64,000 bases of DNA from Aromatoleum toluclasticum ATCC 700605 (GTDB taxonomy: Bacteria > Pseudomonadota > Gammaproteobacteria > Burkholderiales > Rhodocyclaceae): assembly GCF_000378245.1 (NCBI RefSeq), contig NZ_KB899505.1, forward strand, positions 1 through 64,000, given 5' to 3'. Positions 1-8,931 of the stretch are shown piece by piece. The position numbers and the translations under genes were made by a program. Position 1 is the stretch's first letter, and each line of letters begins with the position of its first letter. The notes below the pieces were generated by a model. It ran no database searches. It saw nothing but the letters and a program-made list of their open reading frames with translations, and had not been told where the DNA came from.

Positions 1-115
1 ATTACTCACCCGTTCGCCACTCGCCGGCAGGCCGAAGCCCCCGCTGCCGTTCGACTTGCATGTGTAAAGCATGCCGCCAGCGTTCAATCTGAGCCAGGAT
101 CAAACTCTTAAGTTC
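1..115 (-). rRNA. rrs: 16S ribosomal RNA, 5' end (partial)
   Basis: Read on the minus strand, the first ~115 bases are the start of 16S rRNA: the universal AGAGTTTGATCCTGGCTCAG box begins at 108 and is followed by the betaproteobacterial ATTGAACGCTGGCGGCATGC and a V1 region. The mature 5' end should lie about 7 bases upstream of the box, near 115. The gene runs off the left edge, so the rest of the operon is outside the window. Confidence 0.97.
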
Positions 116-417
116 AATCCAACAAAGCACTCAAAGAAATCATTACTGACTTACATATGAGCACTCAATCTTTGCAACATTAAAACCGCCGAAGCAGTTC
201 CGGTCGCGCCAACCAAGCACCCACACTTATCGGTTGTCCAATTTTTTAAAGAACCGCTGCCGTTGCAGCGAGAAAGAGATTCTGACAAACCCTACCGCTT
301 TCGTCAAGCACCGCAGCAAACTTTTTTAAATCCGCCGCCGCACTACCCACCTCTTTCCACTACCCACCTCTTTCCACTCCCCACCGCCACCAACGAATCC
401 GCTGCAGCGCTGAAGAG
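116..417 (-). promoter_or_regulatory. rRNA operon leader with boxA antitermination site
   Basis: About 300 bases of untranslated leader lie between the rRNA promoter and 16S. On the minus strand a boxA-like element (TTCTTTAAAAAAT, about 241-253) is followed by GGACAACCGATAAGTGTGGG, the layout usual for betaproteobacterial rrn leaders. It should load the Nus antitermination complex. No protein gene is supported here; short open frames in this stretch have no recognisable start context. Confidence 0.75.
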
Positions 418-423
418 GCGCGA

Positions 424-451
424 ATTATATAGAGCTCAATTAAATCGTCAA
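424..451 (-). promoter_or_regulatory. rRNA operon P1-type promoter
   Basis: On the minus strand TTGACG (446-451) and a perfect TATAAT (424-429) are separated by 16 bases. A GC-rich discriminator (TCGCGCCTC) follows, as expected of a stringently controlled rRNA promoter. The AT-rich GGTTTTTATTTG just upstream resembles an UP element. The -35 lies only about 30 bases beyond the dnaB stop codon. Confidence 0.85.
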
Positions 452-479
452 GCACTTCGGCAAATAAAAACCGACTCGC

Positions 480-1889
480 TTATTCACTCTGATAAAAGCC
501 GGAGCCGCCGGCGTAATTCTCGAACCGCGTACACTCGCCAATAAAGGTCATGCGCACAGTGCCGGTCGGGCCGTTACGGTGCTTGCCGATAATCAGCTCG
601 GCCGTGCCCTTGTCCGGTGAATCGGGGTTATAGACCTCGTCGCGGTAGATGAACATGATGATGTCCGCGTCCTGCTCGATAGCGCCGGATTCGCGCAGAT
701 CGGACATCACGGGGCGCTTGTTCGGGCGTTGCTCGAGGCTGCGGTTGAGCTGGGAGAGGGCGACGATCGGCACATGCAGCTCCTTGGCGAGCGATTTGAT
801 CGAACGTGAGATCTCGGACAGCTCGGCAGCGCGGTTGTCGCTCTCCTTGGTACCCACCATCAGCTGCAGGTAGTCGATGACGATGAGACCGAGCTTGCCA
901 CACTGACGGGAAAGGCGCCGCGCACGGGCGCGCAGGTCGATGGGATTGAGGCCGGGCGTCTCGTCGATGAACAGGGGCGCGTCGTAGAGCTTGCCCATCG
1001 CCATCGTGAGGCGCTGCCAATCCTCGTCGCCGAGGCGGCCGGTGCGGATCTTGCCTTGGTCGATGCGCCCGACCGAGGAGATGAAACGGGTGGCGAGCTG
1101 CGTGCCCGGCATTTCCATCGAGAAGATGGCGACGGGCAGCTTGCAGTCGATCGCGACATGCTCGGCGATGTTGAGCGCGAAGGTGGTCTTGCCCATCGCA
1201 GGACGGCCGGCGACGATGATCATGTCGGACGGCTGCAAACCCGAGGTCTTGTCGTCGAGATCGACGAGGCCGGTCGGCACGCCGGTCACTTCCGTCGGAC
1301 TGTCGCGGTCGTAGAGCTCCTGCACGCGGTCGACGACCTGCTTGAGGATGGGCTGGATCGACACGAAGCCGGTGGTGGTGCGCGCGCTGGATTCGGCGAT
1401 CTCGAAGACCTTGGCTTCGGCTTCGTCGAGCAGGGTCTTCGCGTCGCGGCCGGTGGCGCTGAGCGCGGAGGCGGCGATCTCGTCGCCGACGCTGACGAGT
1501 TTGCGCAGGATGGCGCGCTCGCGGACGATCTCGGCGTAGCGGCGGATGTTCGCGGCCGACGGAGTGCTGTTGGCGATCTCGGCGAGATAGGCGAGTCCGC
1601 CCGCCTGCTCGGATTCGCCGTTCTTCTCCAGCGACTCGAAGACGGTGACGACGTCGGCCGGCTTGCCGAGGTCGAGGAGCTTGCTGATGTGGCGGAAGAT
1701 GCGCCGGTGGTCGTCGCGATAGAAGTCGGCTTCGCTGGCGAGGTCGGCAACGCGCTCCCAGGCCTGATTGTCGAGCAGGATGCCGCCGATCAGGGATTGT
1801 TCGGCTTCGAGCGAGTGCGGAGGAAGCTTGATCGCCGAAATTTCGGGATCGCCGGGGTTCGCGGAAAAGCGACGCTTTTGAGTGGCCAT
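480..1889 (-). CDS. dnaB: Replicative DNA helicase DnaB
   Basis: 469 aa, the usual length of the hexameric 5'-3' helicase that unwinds the replication fork and recruits DnaG primase. The N-terminal primase-interaction domain (about 20-130) is followed by a RecA-type ATPase domain with Walker A GRPAMGKT at 228-236 and the motif VIDYLQLM. The start ATG follows GGAGG at somewhat long spacing. It lies downstream of rplI but behind a strong hairpin terminator, so it probably has its own promoter. No intein or insertion is visible. The gene ends just before the rRNA promoter. Confidence 0.97.
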   Translation of the reverse strand: MATQKRRFSANPGDPEISAIKLPPHSLEAEQSLIGGILLDNQAWERVADLASEADFYRDDHRRIFRHISKLLDLGKPADVVTVFESLEKNGESEQAGGLAYLAEIANSTPSAANIRRYAEIVRERAILRKLVSVGDEIAASALSATGRDAKTLLDEAEAKVFEIAESSARTTTGFVSIQPILKQVVDRVQELYDRDSPTEVTGVPTGLVDLDDKTSGLQPSDMIIVAGRPAMGKTTFALNIAEHVAIDCKLPVAIFSMEMPGTQLATRFISSVGRIDQGKIRTGRLGDEDWQRLTMAMGKLYDAPLFIDETPGLNPIDLRARARRLSRQCGKLGLIVIDYLQLMVGTKESDNRAAELSEISRSIKSLAKELHVPIVALSQLNRSLEQRPNKRPVMSDLRESGAIEQDADIIMFIYRDEVYNPDSPDKGTAELIIGKHRNGPTGTVRMTFIGECTRFENYAGGSGFYQSE

Positions 1890-1942
1890 CGGAGACGAGC
1901 CTCCAGGGGAGCGAGTGCGGAATTCTACCGAAGCGGCGGCAG

Positions 1943-1982
1943 CTACCGAAAAAGGAAAGGGGCTGCCGCGGCAGCCCCTTTT
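1943..1982 (-). terminator. Rho-independent terminator of the rpsF-rplI operon
   Basis: On the minus strand, just after the rplI stop, AAAGGGGCTGCC and GGCAGCCCCTTT form a 12-bp stem closed by a GC loop, followed by CCTTTTT. It ends the ribosomal protein operon ahead of dnaB. Confidence 0.85.
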
Positions 1983-2005
1983 GCGATCACGTCAGCGCGG
2001 GCGGA

Positions 2006-2455
2006 TTACTGTTCGCCGAGCACGGAGACGGTGACCGGAACGACGACATCGTGGTGCAGAGCGACGTCGATCTGCACGTCGCCGATGGCCTTGATCGGGC
2101 CTTCGGGCATACGGATCGCGCTACGCTCGACCTTGAAGCCCTGGGCGTCCAGCGCTTCGGCGATGTCGATGTTGGTGACGGAGCCGAACAGGCGGCCGTC
2201 CATGCCTGCCTTGCGGGCGATCTGCAGCATCAAGCCTTCGAGCTTGGTGGCGACTGCCTGGGCTTCGGCGAGCTTTTCGGCCTGGGCCTTTTCGAGTTCG
2301 GCGCGCTTGACTTCGAACGCAGCCATGTTGGCCTGGGTCGCACGCTTGGCCTTGCCTTGCGGGATCAGGTAGTTGCGGGCGTAGCCGTCCTTGACCTTGA
2401 CCACATCGCCGAGGGTACCGAGGTTGGCGACTTTTTCGAGCAGAATGATTTGCAT
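2006..2455 (-). CDS. rplI: 50S ribosomal protein L9
   Basis: 149 aa, standard length for L9, which binds 23S rRNA near the base of the L1 stalk and helps keep the reading frame. The family signature is at the N terminus ([19 protein letters not shown], with [13 protein letters not shown] after it), followed by the connecting helix (about 40-75) and the C-terminal rRNA-binding domain. It is the last gene of the rpsF-priB-rpsR-rplI operon, 16 bases after rpsR, with a hairpin terminator behind it. Confidence 0.97.
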   Translation of the reverse strand: MQIILLEKVANLGTLGDVVKVKDGYARNYLIPQGKAKRATQANMAAFEVKRAELEKAQAEKLAEAQAVATKLEGLMLQIARKAGMDGRLFGSVTNIDIAEALDAQGFKVERSAIRMPEGPIKAIGDVQIDVALHHDVVVPVTVSVLGEQ

Positions 2456-2471
2456 GTCCGATCTCTCCCGA

Positions 2472-2744
2472 TTACTTGTGCAGATCGGTGTAAGGCAGCA
2501 GGGCGAGGAAGCGCGCGCGCTTGATCGCCGTCGACAGCTGACGCTGGTAGTGAGCCTTGGTGCCGGTGATGCGGGCCGGCATGATCTTGCTGTTTTCGGT
2601 GACGAAGTCCTTCAGGATATCGACATCCTTGTAGTCGACTTCCTCGATCTTCTCGGCGGTAAAGCGGCAGAACTTGCGACGCTTGAACAGGCCGCGATTG
2701 CCGCGGTCATCCTTTTTCTTTGCAAACTTCTTGTTGAACGCCAT
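2472..2744 (-). CDS. rpsR: 30S ribosomal protein S18
   Basis: 90 aa. S18 sits on the 30S platform and pairs with S6, encoded two genes upstream. The basic N-terminal tail, the core ([16 protein letters not shown], about 25-40) and the [20 protein letters not shown] stretch are characteristic. The start overlaps the 3' end of priB by 38 bases in another frame, consistent with translational coupling. Confidence 0.97.
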   Translation of the reverse strand: MAFNKKFAKKKDDRGNRGLFKRRKFCRFTAEKIEEVDYKDVDILKDFVTENSKIMPARITGTKAHYQRQLSTAIKRARFLALLPYTDLHK

Positions 2745-3060
2745 TTTCGTTTCCTTCCAGAAATTCGATCTTGCTCAGGTGCAGTACCGGACTGCGGCTG
2801 CGAAGACTCTTCGCGGCGAGAAATCCGGCGACCCTTATCCTCATGCCGGGGGATGCGCCGGCCAGTACGCTGGCCAGATCACCGACTGCAACCGCCTGCA
2901 GTTCCACCGAAACGTCGCGGACCAGGCCCGCTTCGATCTGTTTCGATTCGTGCGCGAGGCCGCATGCGGCGATCGGCACTCCTGCCGGGGTTCGACGCAG
3001 GGGCTGGAGTTCAGCGATCCGGGCGTCGAGGTGCAGCTGGTTGATCCCCTCGTCAGTCAC
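2707..3060 (-). CDS. priB: Primosomal replication protein N (PriB)
   Basis: 117 aa, a small OB-fold single-stranded-DNA-binding protein that works with PriA to reload the replisome at stalled forks. Recognition rests on its place between rpsF and rpsR, its length and the OB-fold pattern ([10 protein letters not shown], then [10 protein letters not shown]). It starts with GTG, one base after the rpsF stop (TGA-G-GTG), and its end overlaps rpsR by 38 bases, so the three genes are tightly coupled. Confidence 0.9.
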   Translation of the reverse strand: MTDEGINQLHLDARIAELQPLRRTPAGVPIAACGLAHESKQIEAGLVRDVSVELQAVAVGDLASVLAGASPGMRIRVAGFLAAKSLRSRSPVLHLSKIEFLEGNENGVQQEVCKEKG

Positions 3061-3061
3061 C

Positions 3062-3445
3062 TCAGGCGGATTCGGCCTCGGGCTTCGCTTCTTCCGCGAC
3101 GGGCGCGGCGGTCAGCGAGCGGGACTTCTCTTCCTTCATCATGGGCGACGGGGTGGCGACGGCGCCCTTCATCTTGACGACGAGGTGACGCAGGACGGCG
3201 TCGTTGAACTTGAAGGCGTGCTCGAGTTCGGCCAGCGATTCGCCGTCACATTCGATGTTCATGAGCACGTAGTGAGCCTTGTGCACCTTCTGGATCGGAT
3301 AGGCCATCTGGCGACGACCCCAGTCTTCGAGGCGATGGATCTGGCCATTGCGGGCGGTGACGAGCGACTTGTAGCGCTCGATCATCGCCGGGACCTGTTC
3401 CGACTGGTCCGGGTGGACGATGAATACAACTTCGTAATGTCGCAT
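3062..3445 (-). CDS. rpsF: 30S ribosomal protein S6
   Basis: 127 aa, first gene of the operon. S6 forms a dimer with S18 on the 30S platform. The start [17 protein letters not shown] is chosen over an ATG 36 bases upstream because AAGGAG lies 7 bases before it and it matches the family N terminus. The C-terminal tail is longer and richer in Ala/Glu/Lys than the core, as in many betaproteobacteria. A promoter and a leader hairpin lie upstream (3470-3540). Confidence 0.96.
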   Translation of the reverse strand: MRHYEVVFIVHPDQSEQVPAMIERYKSLVTARNGQIHRLEDWGRRQMAYPIQKVHKAHYVLMNIECDGESLAELEHAFKFNDAVLRHLVVKMKGAVATPSPMMKEEKSRSLTAAPVAEEAKPEAESA

Positions 3446-3469
3446 GGAGACTCCTTGCGGTTGATGGCA

Positions 3470-3496
3470 GCTCCCCGGCATGCGGTCCGGTGGAGC
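3470..3496 (-). ncRNA. Candidate S6:S18 autoregulatory leader hairpin
   Basis: In the rpsF leader, 24 bases before the start, the minus strand reads GCTCC-A-CCGG-ACCGCATG-CCGG-GGAGC. This folds as a 9-bp stem with a bulged A and a loop holding CCG. Many bacteria regulate rpsF operons by S6:S18 binding to a leader structure with a conserved CCG, so this is a plausible equivalent, though I did not match the full published consensus. Confidence 0.4.
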
Positions 3497-3511
3497 AAGG
3501 GAAAGCCGGGA

Positions 3512-3540
3512 AGGATAGCAGGAAAGGCTTGACGGATCAA
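3512..3540 (-). promoter_or_regulatory. Sigma70-type promoter of the rpsF operon
   Basis: On the minus strand TTGATC (3535-3540) and TATCCT (3512-3517) are separated by exactly 17 bases, about 65 bases upstream of the rpsF start. It is the best promoter match between hrpA and rpsF. Confidence 0.65.
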
Positions 3541-3656
3541 AGGGCGTTGTTTAACGGCGCGCGTTGCTCGGCACCTCGGTTGCCGTGCTGCTGATCCGGG
3601 CGTCCGGGCGGGGCTGGCCGGACACCCTCGCAACGGTTCCACCCTGGATGGCCTGC

Positions 3657-6600
3657 TTATCGGGGACGGGCGTCCCAGATTTTTTGCAGGCGCTTGACCG
3701 ACATCGGCATGGGAGTCTTGAGTTCCTGGGCGAAGAGGCCGACGCGCAGTTCTTCGAGGAGCCAGCGGAATTCGTCGAGCGCGGGATCGTCGACGCCTGC
3801 CTTGCGCTTGGCGAGGCGCTCGCGCTCGAAGGGCTGGGCGAGGCTGCGCCAGTCGGCCTGCAGTTGCGCATCTCGCGCGGGGTTGTTGCGCAGCTTGTCG
3901 AGCCGTACGCCCGCGGCCTTGAGGTAGCGCGGGAAGTGGGCGAGGCGATCCCAGGGGTAGGCGACGAGGAAGTCCTTGGGCATCAGTTCGCGGACCTGGG
4001 CCTGGAGGTCGGTAGCGACTTCGGGGAAACCTTTCATGCCGGTGAGGCGTTTCTGCAGCGCGGCGTGCTCGGCGATGAGGGTCGTCGCGAGGCGCATGAA
4101 TTCCTGCGCGACGAGGGTGATGCGCGATTTGGCTTCGGCGCAGCGCTTGTCGAAGCTCGCGGCATCGGACGGGAGCGGGTCGAGCAAGCAGGTGCGGTCG
4201 AGGGTGGCGGCGACGAGCTGCGCCTTGAGCTCGGCTTCGGTGCCGAAGGGGATGAAGGCGAGCGCGAGTTCGCGCAGGCCTGGCAGGCGTTCGACGGCGC
4301 GCACCTGATCCTTGAGGGTCAGGGCGAAGAGCCGGGTGAGGCCTTTGCGGTGGACCTTGGCGGCTTCTTCCGGTGTGTCGTAGGGGCGCAGCGAGACGCT
4401 GTCGCCGTCGTCGTGCAACGCGGGGAAGCCGATGACTTCGCGGCCGGCGACCTTGACTTCGAGGAGTTCGGGCAGCGTGCCGAAGGTCCAGGCGGTGAAG
4501 CCGGAGAGGGCGGCGGCGGCCGGCTCCGCGGCGGTTTTCGCGGGGGCGCCCTGCCCTTTCGGCCCTCGCTCGGCGGGCGGCGGGGGCGTCTTGGCGGCGG
4601 CTGCTTCGGGGAGCGTGATGCGCGCGCCGCGGAAACGTTCGGCGACCTGATCGCGCAGGCGCGTGCGCAGCTCGGCGAGGTTGCGCGACTGGCCGAGCAC
4701 GCGGCCGTGTTCGTCGATGACGCGGAAGTTCATGAAACAGTGCGGGTTGAGATTCTCCGCACGGAAGGACTCCATCGGCAGCTTGAGCGACACGCGGTCC
4801 TCGACGAAGCGCTGCAGCGCGCGCAGAAGGGGTTCGTCGAGATCCCATTCGCCCGCGTCGTACTGCGCCATGAAGGCGCCGGCGCTTTCGCCGATCGGTT
4901 GCAGGCGGTGGCGGTGTTTCTGCGGCACGGTGCGCAGCAGCGCGGCGACCTTTTCTTCCAGCAAGCCGGGCACGAGCCATTCGCATCGGTTTGCGGGGAT
5001 CTGGTTGAGCATCGCGAGCGGAACGGTAAGCGTGACGCCGTCGTCGGCTTCGCCGGGCTGGTGCAGGTAGCCGAGCTTGAGCTTCTGGCCGAGGACCTCG
5101 AAGTTCGCGGGGAAGCGGTCTGTGGTAATGCCTTCCGCCTCATGGCGCATGAGCTGGTCGCGCGACAGATGCAGGAGTTTGGGCTCGGCTTTCTCGGCCT
5201 GCTTGCGCCAGGCTTCGAAGCTCGGGACATCTAGGATGTCGGCGGGGAGCTTCGACTCGTAGAAGGCGTGGATCAATTCTTCGTCGACGAGGACGTCGGG
5301 GCGGCGCGATTTGTGTTCGAGGCGTTCGATCTCGGCGACGAGGCGGCGGTTGTGCTGCAGGAAGGGCATGCCGCGCGCCGGGCCTTCGGCGATCTCGCCC
5401 TCGACGAGGCCTTCGCGAATGAAGAGTTCGCGGCACATCCCGGGGTCGATGTCGCGGTAGGCGACGCCGCGGCGGGCGTAGAGGACGAGGCCGTGCAGGG
5501 TGCCGCGCTCCCAGGCGCGGACGGCGCCGGAGGTCTTGGACCAGTGCGGTTCATAGCCCTGGCGCTTGAGGAGGTGGGCGCCGACTTCCTCCAGCCATTC
5601 GGGTTCGATCTTCGCGAGGCAGCGGCCGAAGAGGCGCGAGGTATCGACGAGTTCGGCGCAGACGATCCATTTGCCGGCTTTCTTGGCCAGGGCAGAGCCG
5701 GGGTGGGGCCAGAACTTGATGCCGCGGGCGCCGAGGTAGCTGCCGGCCTGCGGGCCGCTGGCGTCCTCGATCTTGCAGCCGACGTGGCCGAGGAGGCCCG
5801 CCAGCAGCGCCTTGTGGATGGCTTCGTACTGCGCGGGCTTGTCGTTTTCCCTCCAGCCGTGTTCGGTGCACAGCGTGTGGAGCTGGGTGTGCACGTCGCG
5901 CCATTCGCGCAGGCGCATGTACGAGAGGTGGTGTTGCTTGGCCCACGCCTTCTGCTTGCTGCCGGTTTCGTGGCGGAGCACTTCGCTCCACGCTTTCCAC
6001 AAGTTCCAGTACCACAGGAATTCGGAGCGCTGGTCCTGCTCGCCGCCGCGGAATTTCGCGTGCGCCTGGTCGGCGGCGCCGGGGCTTTCGGGATTGCGCT
6101 CGCGCGGGTCCTGCGTCGACAAGGCGGCTGCGATGACGAGGACTTCGGCGAGGCAGCCGCGGTCGCGCGCGGCGAGGATCATGCGGCCGATCTTGGGGTC
6201 GAGCGGGAGCTTCGCGAGCTCGACGCCGGTCGGCGTGAGTTCGCGGGCATCGTCGTCGGTGACTGCACCGAGCTCGCTGAGGAGCTGGTAGCCGTCGGCG
6301 ATCATGCGCGGCAGCGGGGCGTCGATGAAGGGGAAGTCTTCGACGGCGCCCAGGCGCAGCGACTTCATGCGCAGGATCACGCCGGCGAGCGAGGAGCGCA
6401 GGATCTCGGGGTCGGTGTGCGCGCTGCGCCTGGCGAAGTCGTCCTCGTCGTAGAGGCGGAAGCAGACGCCATCCATGACGCGGCCGCAGCGCCCCGCGCG
6501 CTGCTTGGCGGCCGACTGCGCGATCTTCTCGACCTGCAGTTGCTCGACCTTGTTGCGATGCGAGTAGCGTTTTACACGCGCGAGGCCCGTGTCGACGACG

Positions 6601-7739
6601 TAGCGGATGCCGGGAACGGTGAGCGAGGTTTCGGCGACGTTGGTCGCGAGGACGACGCGGCGGCCCTTGCCGGGCGCGAACACGCGCGTCTGCTCCTGCG
6701 CGGACTGGCGCGCGTAGAGAGGCAGGATCTCGGTGCCGGAGGCGTGATGGGCCTTGCGCAGGGCTTCGGAGGCCTCGCGGATTTCGCGCTCGCCGGGGAG
6801 GAACACGAGGGTATCGCCGGGACCGCTGCGATGGGCTTCGTCGACGGCGTCGACGATGGCGTCGTAGAGGTCGCGGTCCTTGCGGCGGTCGGCGCCGGGG
6901 CGCCGGTCCTGTTGGGCGGGTTCGTCATCGGATTCGACGGGGCGGTAACGCAGCTCGATCGGATAAAGGCGGCCGGAGACTTCGATCACCGGGGCGGGCT
7001 TGCCGTCGGCGCTGGCGAAGTGGCGCGCGAAGCGGTCGGCGTCGAGCGTCGCGGACGTGACGATCACCTTCAGGTCCGGGCGACGCGGCAGCAGGGTCCT
7101 GAGGTAGCCGAGCAGGAAGTCGATGTTGAGGCTGCGCTCGTGGGCCTCGTCGATGATCAGGGTGTCGTAGGCGGCTAGGGTCGGGTCGCCCTGCGTCTCG
7201 GCGAGCAGGATGCCGTCGGTCATCAGCTTGATCGCGCTCGACTCGCTGAGGCGGTCGGTGAAGCGGATCTTGTAGCCGACGGCCTGGCCGAGTTCGCTTT
7301 TCAGCTCCTGCGCGATGCGGGTCGCGGTCGCGCGGGCGGCGAGACGGCGCGGCTGCGTGTGGCCGATAAGGCCCGCGCCGCCGCGGCCGAGCGTGAGGCA
7401 GATCTTGGGCAGCTGGGTGGTCTTGCCGGAACCGGTTTCGCCGCAGACGATGACGACCTGGTGGGCGGCGATGGCGGCGGCGATCTCACCGCGCTTTTGC
7501 GTGACGGGGAGTTCGGCGGGGAAGTCGGGTTTCGGCAGGCGGGCCAGGCGTTCGACCAGCGCCGCACGGGAGCGGGTGAGCAGCGCGTCGAAATCCGCCT
7601 GCGGGCGCTCGCGCTTCGCCCCCAGGTTGCGACCGAGATCGCGCGCGAGGCGACGCAGGCGCGGGCGGTCGGCGCTGAGGCAGTCGGAAAAATCATCGCG
7701 CCAGCGCGCGCTGGCGGGCCGGGATTCGGTAGTTGTCAC
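3657..7739 (-). CDS. hrpA: ATP-dependent RNA helicase HrpA (DEAH box)
   Basis: 1360 aa, close to the usual ~1300 of HrpA, which unwinds RNA and is linked to mRNA processing and rescue of stalled ribosomes. Walker A is GETGSGKT (100-107), the DEAH box is in IIDEAHERSLN (about 196), and motif VI is QRAGRCGR. The helicase-associated and OB-fold regions follow, then the long C-terminal DUF3418 region (roughly 750-1355) typical of HrpA rather than HrpB. A Pro/Ala-rich linker sits near 1050. It is transcribed alone; a 166-base gap separates it from the M48 peptidase gene. Confidence 0.95.
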   Translation of the reverse strand: MTTTESRPASARWRDDFSDCLSADRPRLRRLARDLGRNLGAKRERPQADFDALLTRSRAALVERLARLPKPDFPAELPVTQKRGEIAAAIAAHQVVIVCGETGSGKTTQLPKICLTLGRGGAGLIGHTQPRRLAARATATRIAQELKSELGQAVGYKIRFTDRLSESSAIKLMTDGILLAETQGDPTLAAYDTLIIDEAHERSLNIDFLLGYLRTLLPRRPDLKVIVTSATLDADRFARHFASADGKPAPVIEVSGRLYPIELRYRPVESDDEPAQQDRRPGADRRKDRDLYDAIVDAVDEAHRSGPGDTLVFLPGEREIREASEALRKAHHASGTEILPLYARQSAQEQTRVFAPGKGRRVVLATNVAETSLTVPGIRYVVDTGLARVKRYSHRNKVEQLQVEKIAQSAAKQRAGRCGRVMDGVCFRLYDEDDFARRSAHTDPEILRSSLAGVILRMKSLRLGAVEDFPFIDAPLPRMIADGYQLLSELGAVTDDDARELTPTGVELAKLPLDPKIGRMILAARDRGCLAEVLVIAAALSTQDPRERNPESPGAADQAHAKFRGGEQDQRSEFLWYWNLWKAWSEVLRHETGSKQKAWAKQHHLSYMRLREWRDVHTQLHTLCTEHGWRENDKPAQYEAIHKALLAGLLGHVGCKIEDASGPQAGSYLGARGIKFWPHPGSALAKKAGKWIVCAELVDTSRLFGRCLAKIEPEWLEEVGAHLLKRQGYEPHWSKTSGAVRAWERGTLHGLVLYARRGVAYRDIDPGMCRELFIREGLVEGEIAEGPARGMPFLQHNRRLVAEIERLEHKSRRPDVLVDEELIHAFYESKLPADILDVPSFEAWRKQAEKAEPKLLHLSRDQLMRHEAEGITTDRFPANFEVLGQKLKLGYLHQPGEADDGVTLTVPLAMLNQIPANRCEWLVPGLLEEKVAALLRTVPQKHRHRLQPIGESAGAFMAQYDAGEWDLDEPLLRALQRFVEDRVSLKLPMESFRAENLNPHCFMNFRVIDEHGRVLGQSRNLAELRTRLRDQVAERFRGARITLPEAAAAKTPPPPAERGPKGQGAPAKTAAEPAAAALSGFTAWTFGTLPELLEVKVAGREVIGFPALHDDGDSVSLRPYDTPEEAAKVHRKGLTRLFALTLKDQVRAVERLPGLRELALAFIPFGTEAELKAQLVAATLDRTCLLDPLPSDAASFDKRCAEAKSRITLVAQEFMRLATTLIAEHAALQKRLTGMKGFPEVATDLQAQVRELMPKDFLVAYPWDRLAHFPRYLKAAGVRLDKLRNNPARDAQLQADWRSLAQPFERERLAKRKAGVDDPALDEFRWLLEELRVGLFAQELKTPMPMSVKRLQKIWDARPR

Positions 7740-7905
7740 GCTTGAAGTCGGCGGCGGGCGCCCGCATCCGGGAACGCGGGCGCGCTGTTAACGAGGACCT
7801 CCGCCGGCGCCTGGACGCCGCAGGGGCAATACGCCGATTATGCCAGAACGACTTGCGCGGACATGGAGGCGCCGGGCGAAGCTTGCCGCGCGGTGCGCGA
7901 TGCGA

Positions 7906-8931
7906 TTACGGCGTCAGCCCCTTCGCACCGGAAAGAATCCGTCTGACACGCTCCGGAGTGGGCGGGTGGGTCGATAGGTACGCGCCCTTCTCGTCTCCGG
8001 AGGGATCGAGCCTCTGCAGGATGTCTACGAAAGGTTGCGTGCCGATGCCATGGCGACGCAGCGTCTCGACTGCGTACTGGTCGGCTTCACGCTCGAAGGC
8101 GCGCGAGTAGCCGAGTTGGGTGAGGATCAGCGGCAACGCGGTGACAATCGAGGAAACGGACGACACGTCGCCAACGACGAGCGTGGCGACGAGACCGACG
8201 AAGGAGGCCTGCAGGGAGCTTCGCATCGCGTGGCGATGCCTGATATGGCCGATTTCGTGAGCGAGCACGCCCACGAGCTCTTCGTCATGCTGCGCCAGTT
8301 GCACGAGCGGGTCCGTGAGGACGACAGTGCCCGCCGGAAGGGCCAGCGCGTTGGCGCCGAGGGGGCCGGCGGCAGCGCGGAACAGCACGCGCACCGGCGG
8401 GTCTTGTGCTGCATCTTCCGTCAGCGGCGCGAAGACTGCGAGCAGACGGGCCTGCTCTTCCTGCGGCAGGCGACTGGGCTCGAACAGCTGGCGATCCATG
8501 ATTTCCAGGGCCATCCGCTCCGCGTGGCCGGTGACTTCGGCGGGCAGGGAGAAGGCAGCGATCCGCGCAAGCGCGGGCACACCCCACTGCACGCTGCCCC
8601 ATACGAAAGCAACGGCGACGAGGAGGCCGATGAGGACGTAGCGCAGCTTCGACTCCAACCGGTGGGCGAATCCGCCCACCGACGAGCTCGGGGCGGAAAG
8701 CCGGTCGACCGCGTCGTTGTCGTCCGTCTCGAAGCTTCCGCCGCCCGGAAAGCGTAGGAAGCGGGGCGTATTGCCGACACGCGAGGAAAACTCGAGGCGC
8801 TCGAGTTCGACGGCCGGCAGCAGCGCGTCGCCCGACGCCCCTTCGACACGGGCGCAACCATCCTCGACGAGGACGCTCGCGCGGTGGCTGCGCGAGCTGG
8901 CGCCATCGAAAAAGCGGCCTTCCAACCGCAT
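7906..8931 (-). CDS. M48 family membrane-associated metallopeptidase
   Basis: 341 aa. The zinc motif HEIGH is at 225-229 within AHEIGHIRHRHAM, with the third ligand in FEREADQYA (about 280), so the catalytic set is intact. A beta-rich N-terminal region (1-80) precedes a membrane segment (about 98-118), and a second hydrophobic stretch follows the active site. The family is HtpX/BepA-like and acts in membrane or envelope protein quality control. Its start shares one base with the stop of the DUF898 gene (TGATG), so the two are translationally coupled; such pairing recurs in proteobacteria. Substrate unknown. Confidence 0.88.
   Translation of the reverse strand: MRLEGRFFDGASSRSHRASVLVEDGCARVEGASGDALLPAVELERLEFSSRVGNTPRFLRFPGGGSFETDDNDAVDRLSAPSSSVGGFAHRLESKLRYVLIGLLVAVAFVWGSVQWGVPALARIAAFSLPAEVTGHAERMALEIMDRQLFEPSRLPQEEQARLLAVFAPLTEDAAQDPPVRVLFRAAAGPLGANALALPAGTVVLTDPLVQLAQHDEELVGVLAHEIGHIRHRHAMRSSLQASFVGLVATLVVGDVSSVSSIVTALPLILTQLGYSRAFEREADQYAVETLRRHGIGTQPFVDILQRLDPSGDEKGAYLSTHPPTPERVRRILSGAKGLTP

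Noticed and set aside
263-544. 93-codon open frame across the rRNA leader
   Set aside because: It lies over the rRNA promoter and leader and the end of dnaB, with no ribosome binding site and low-complexity content.
5268-7178. 636-codon open frame antisense to hrpA
   Set aside because: Third-position GC bias opens long antisense frames in this genome; the translation has no family pattern, and hrpA is complete and conserved on the other strand.
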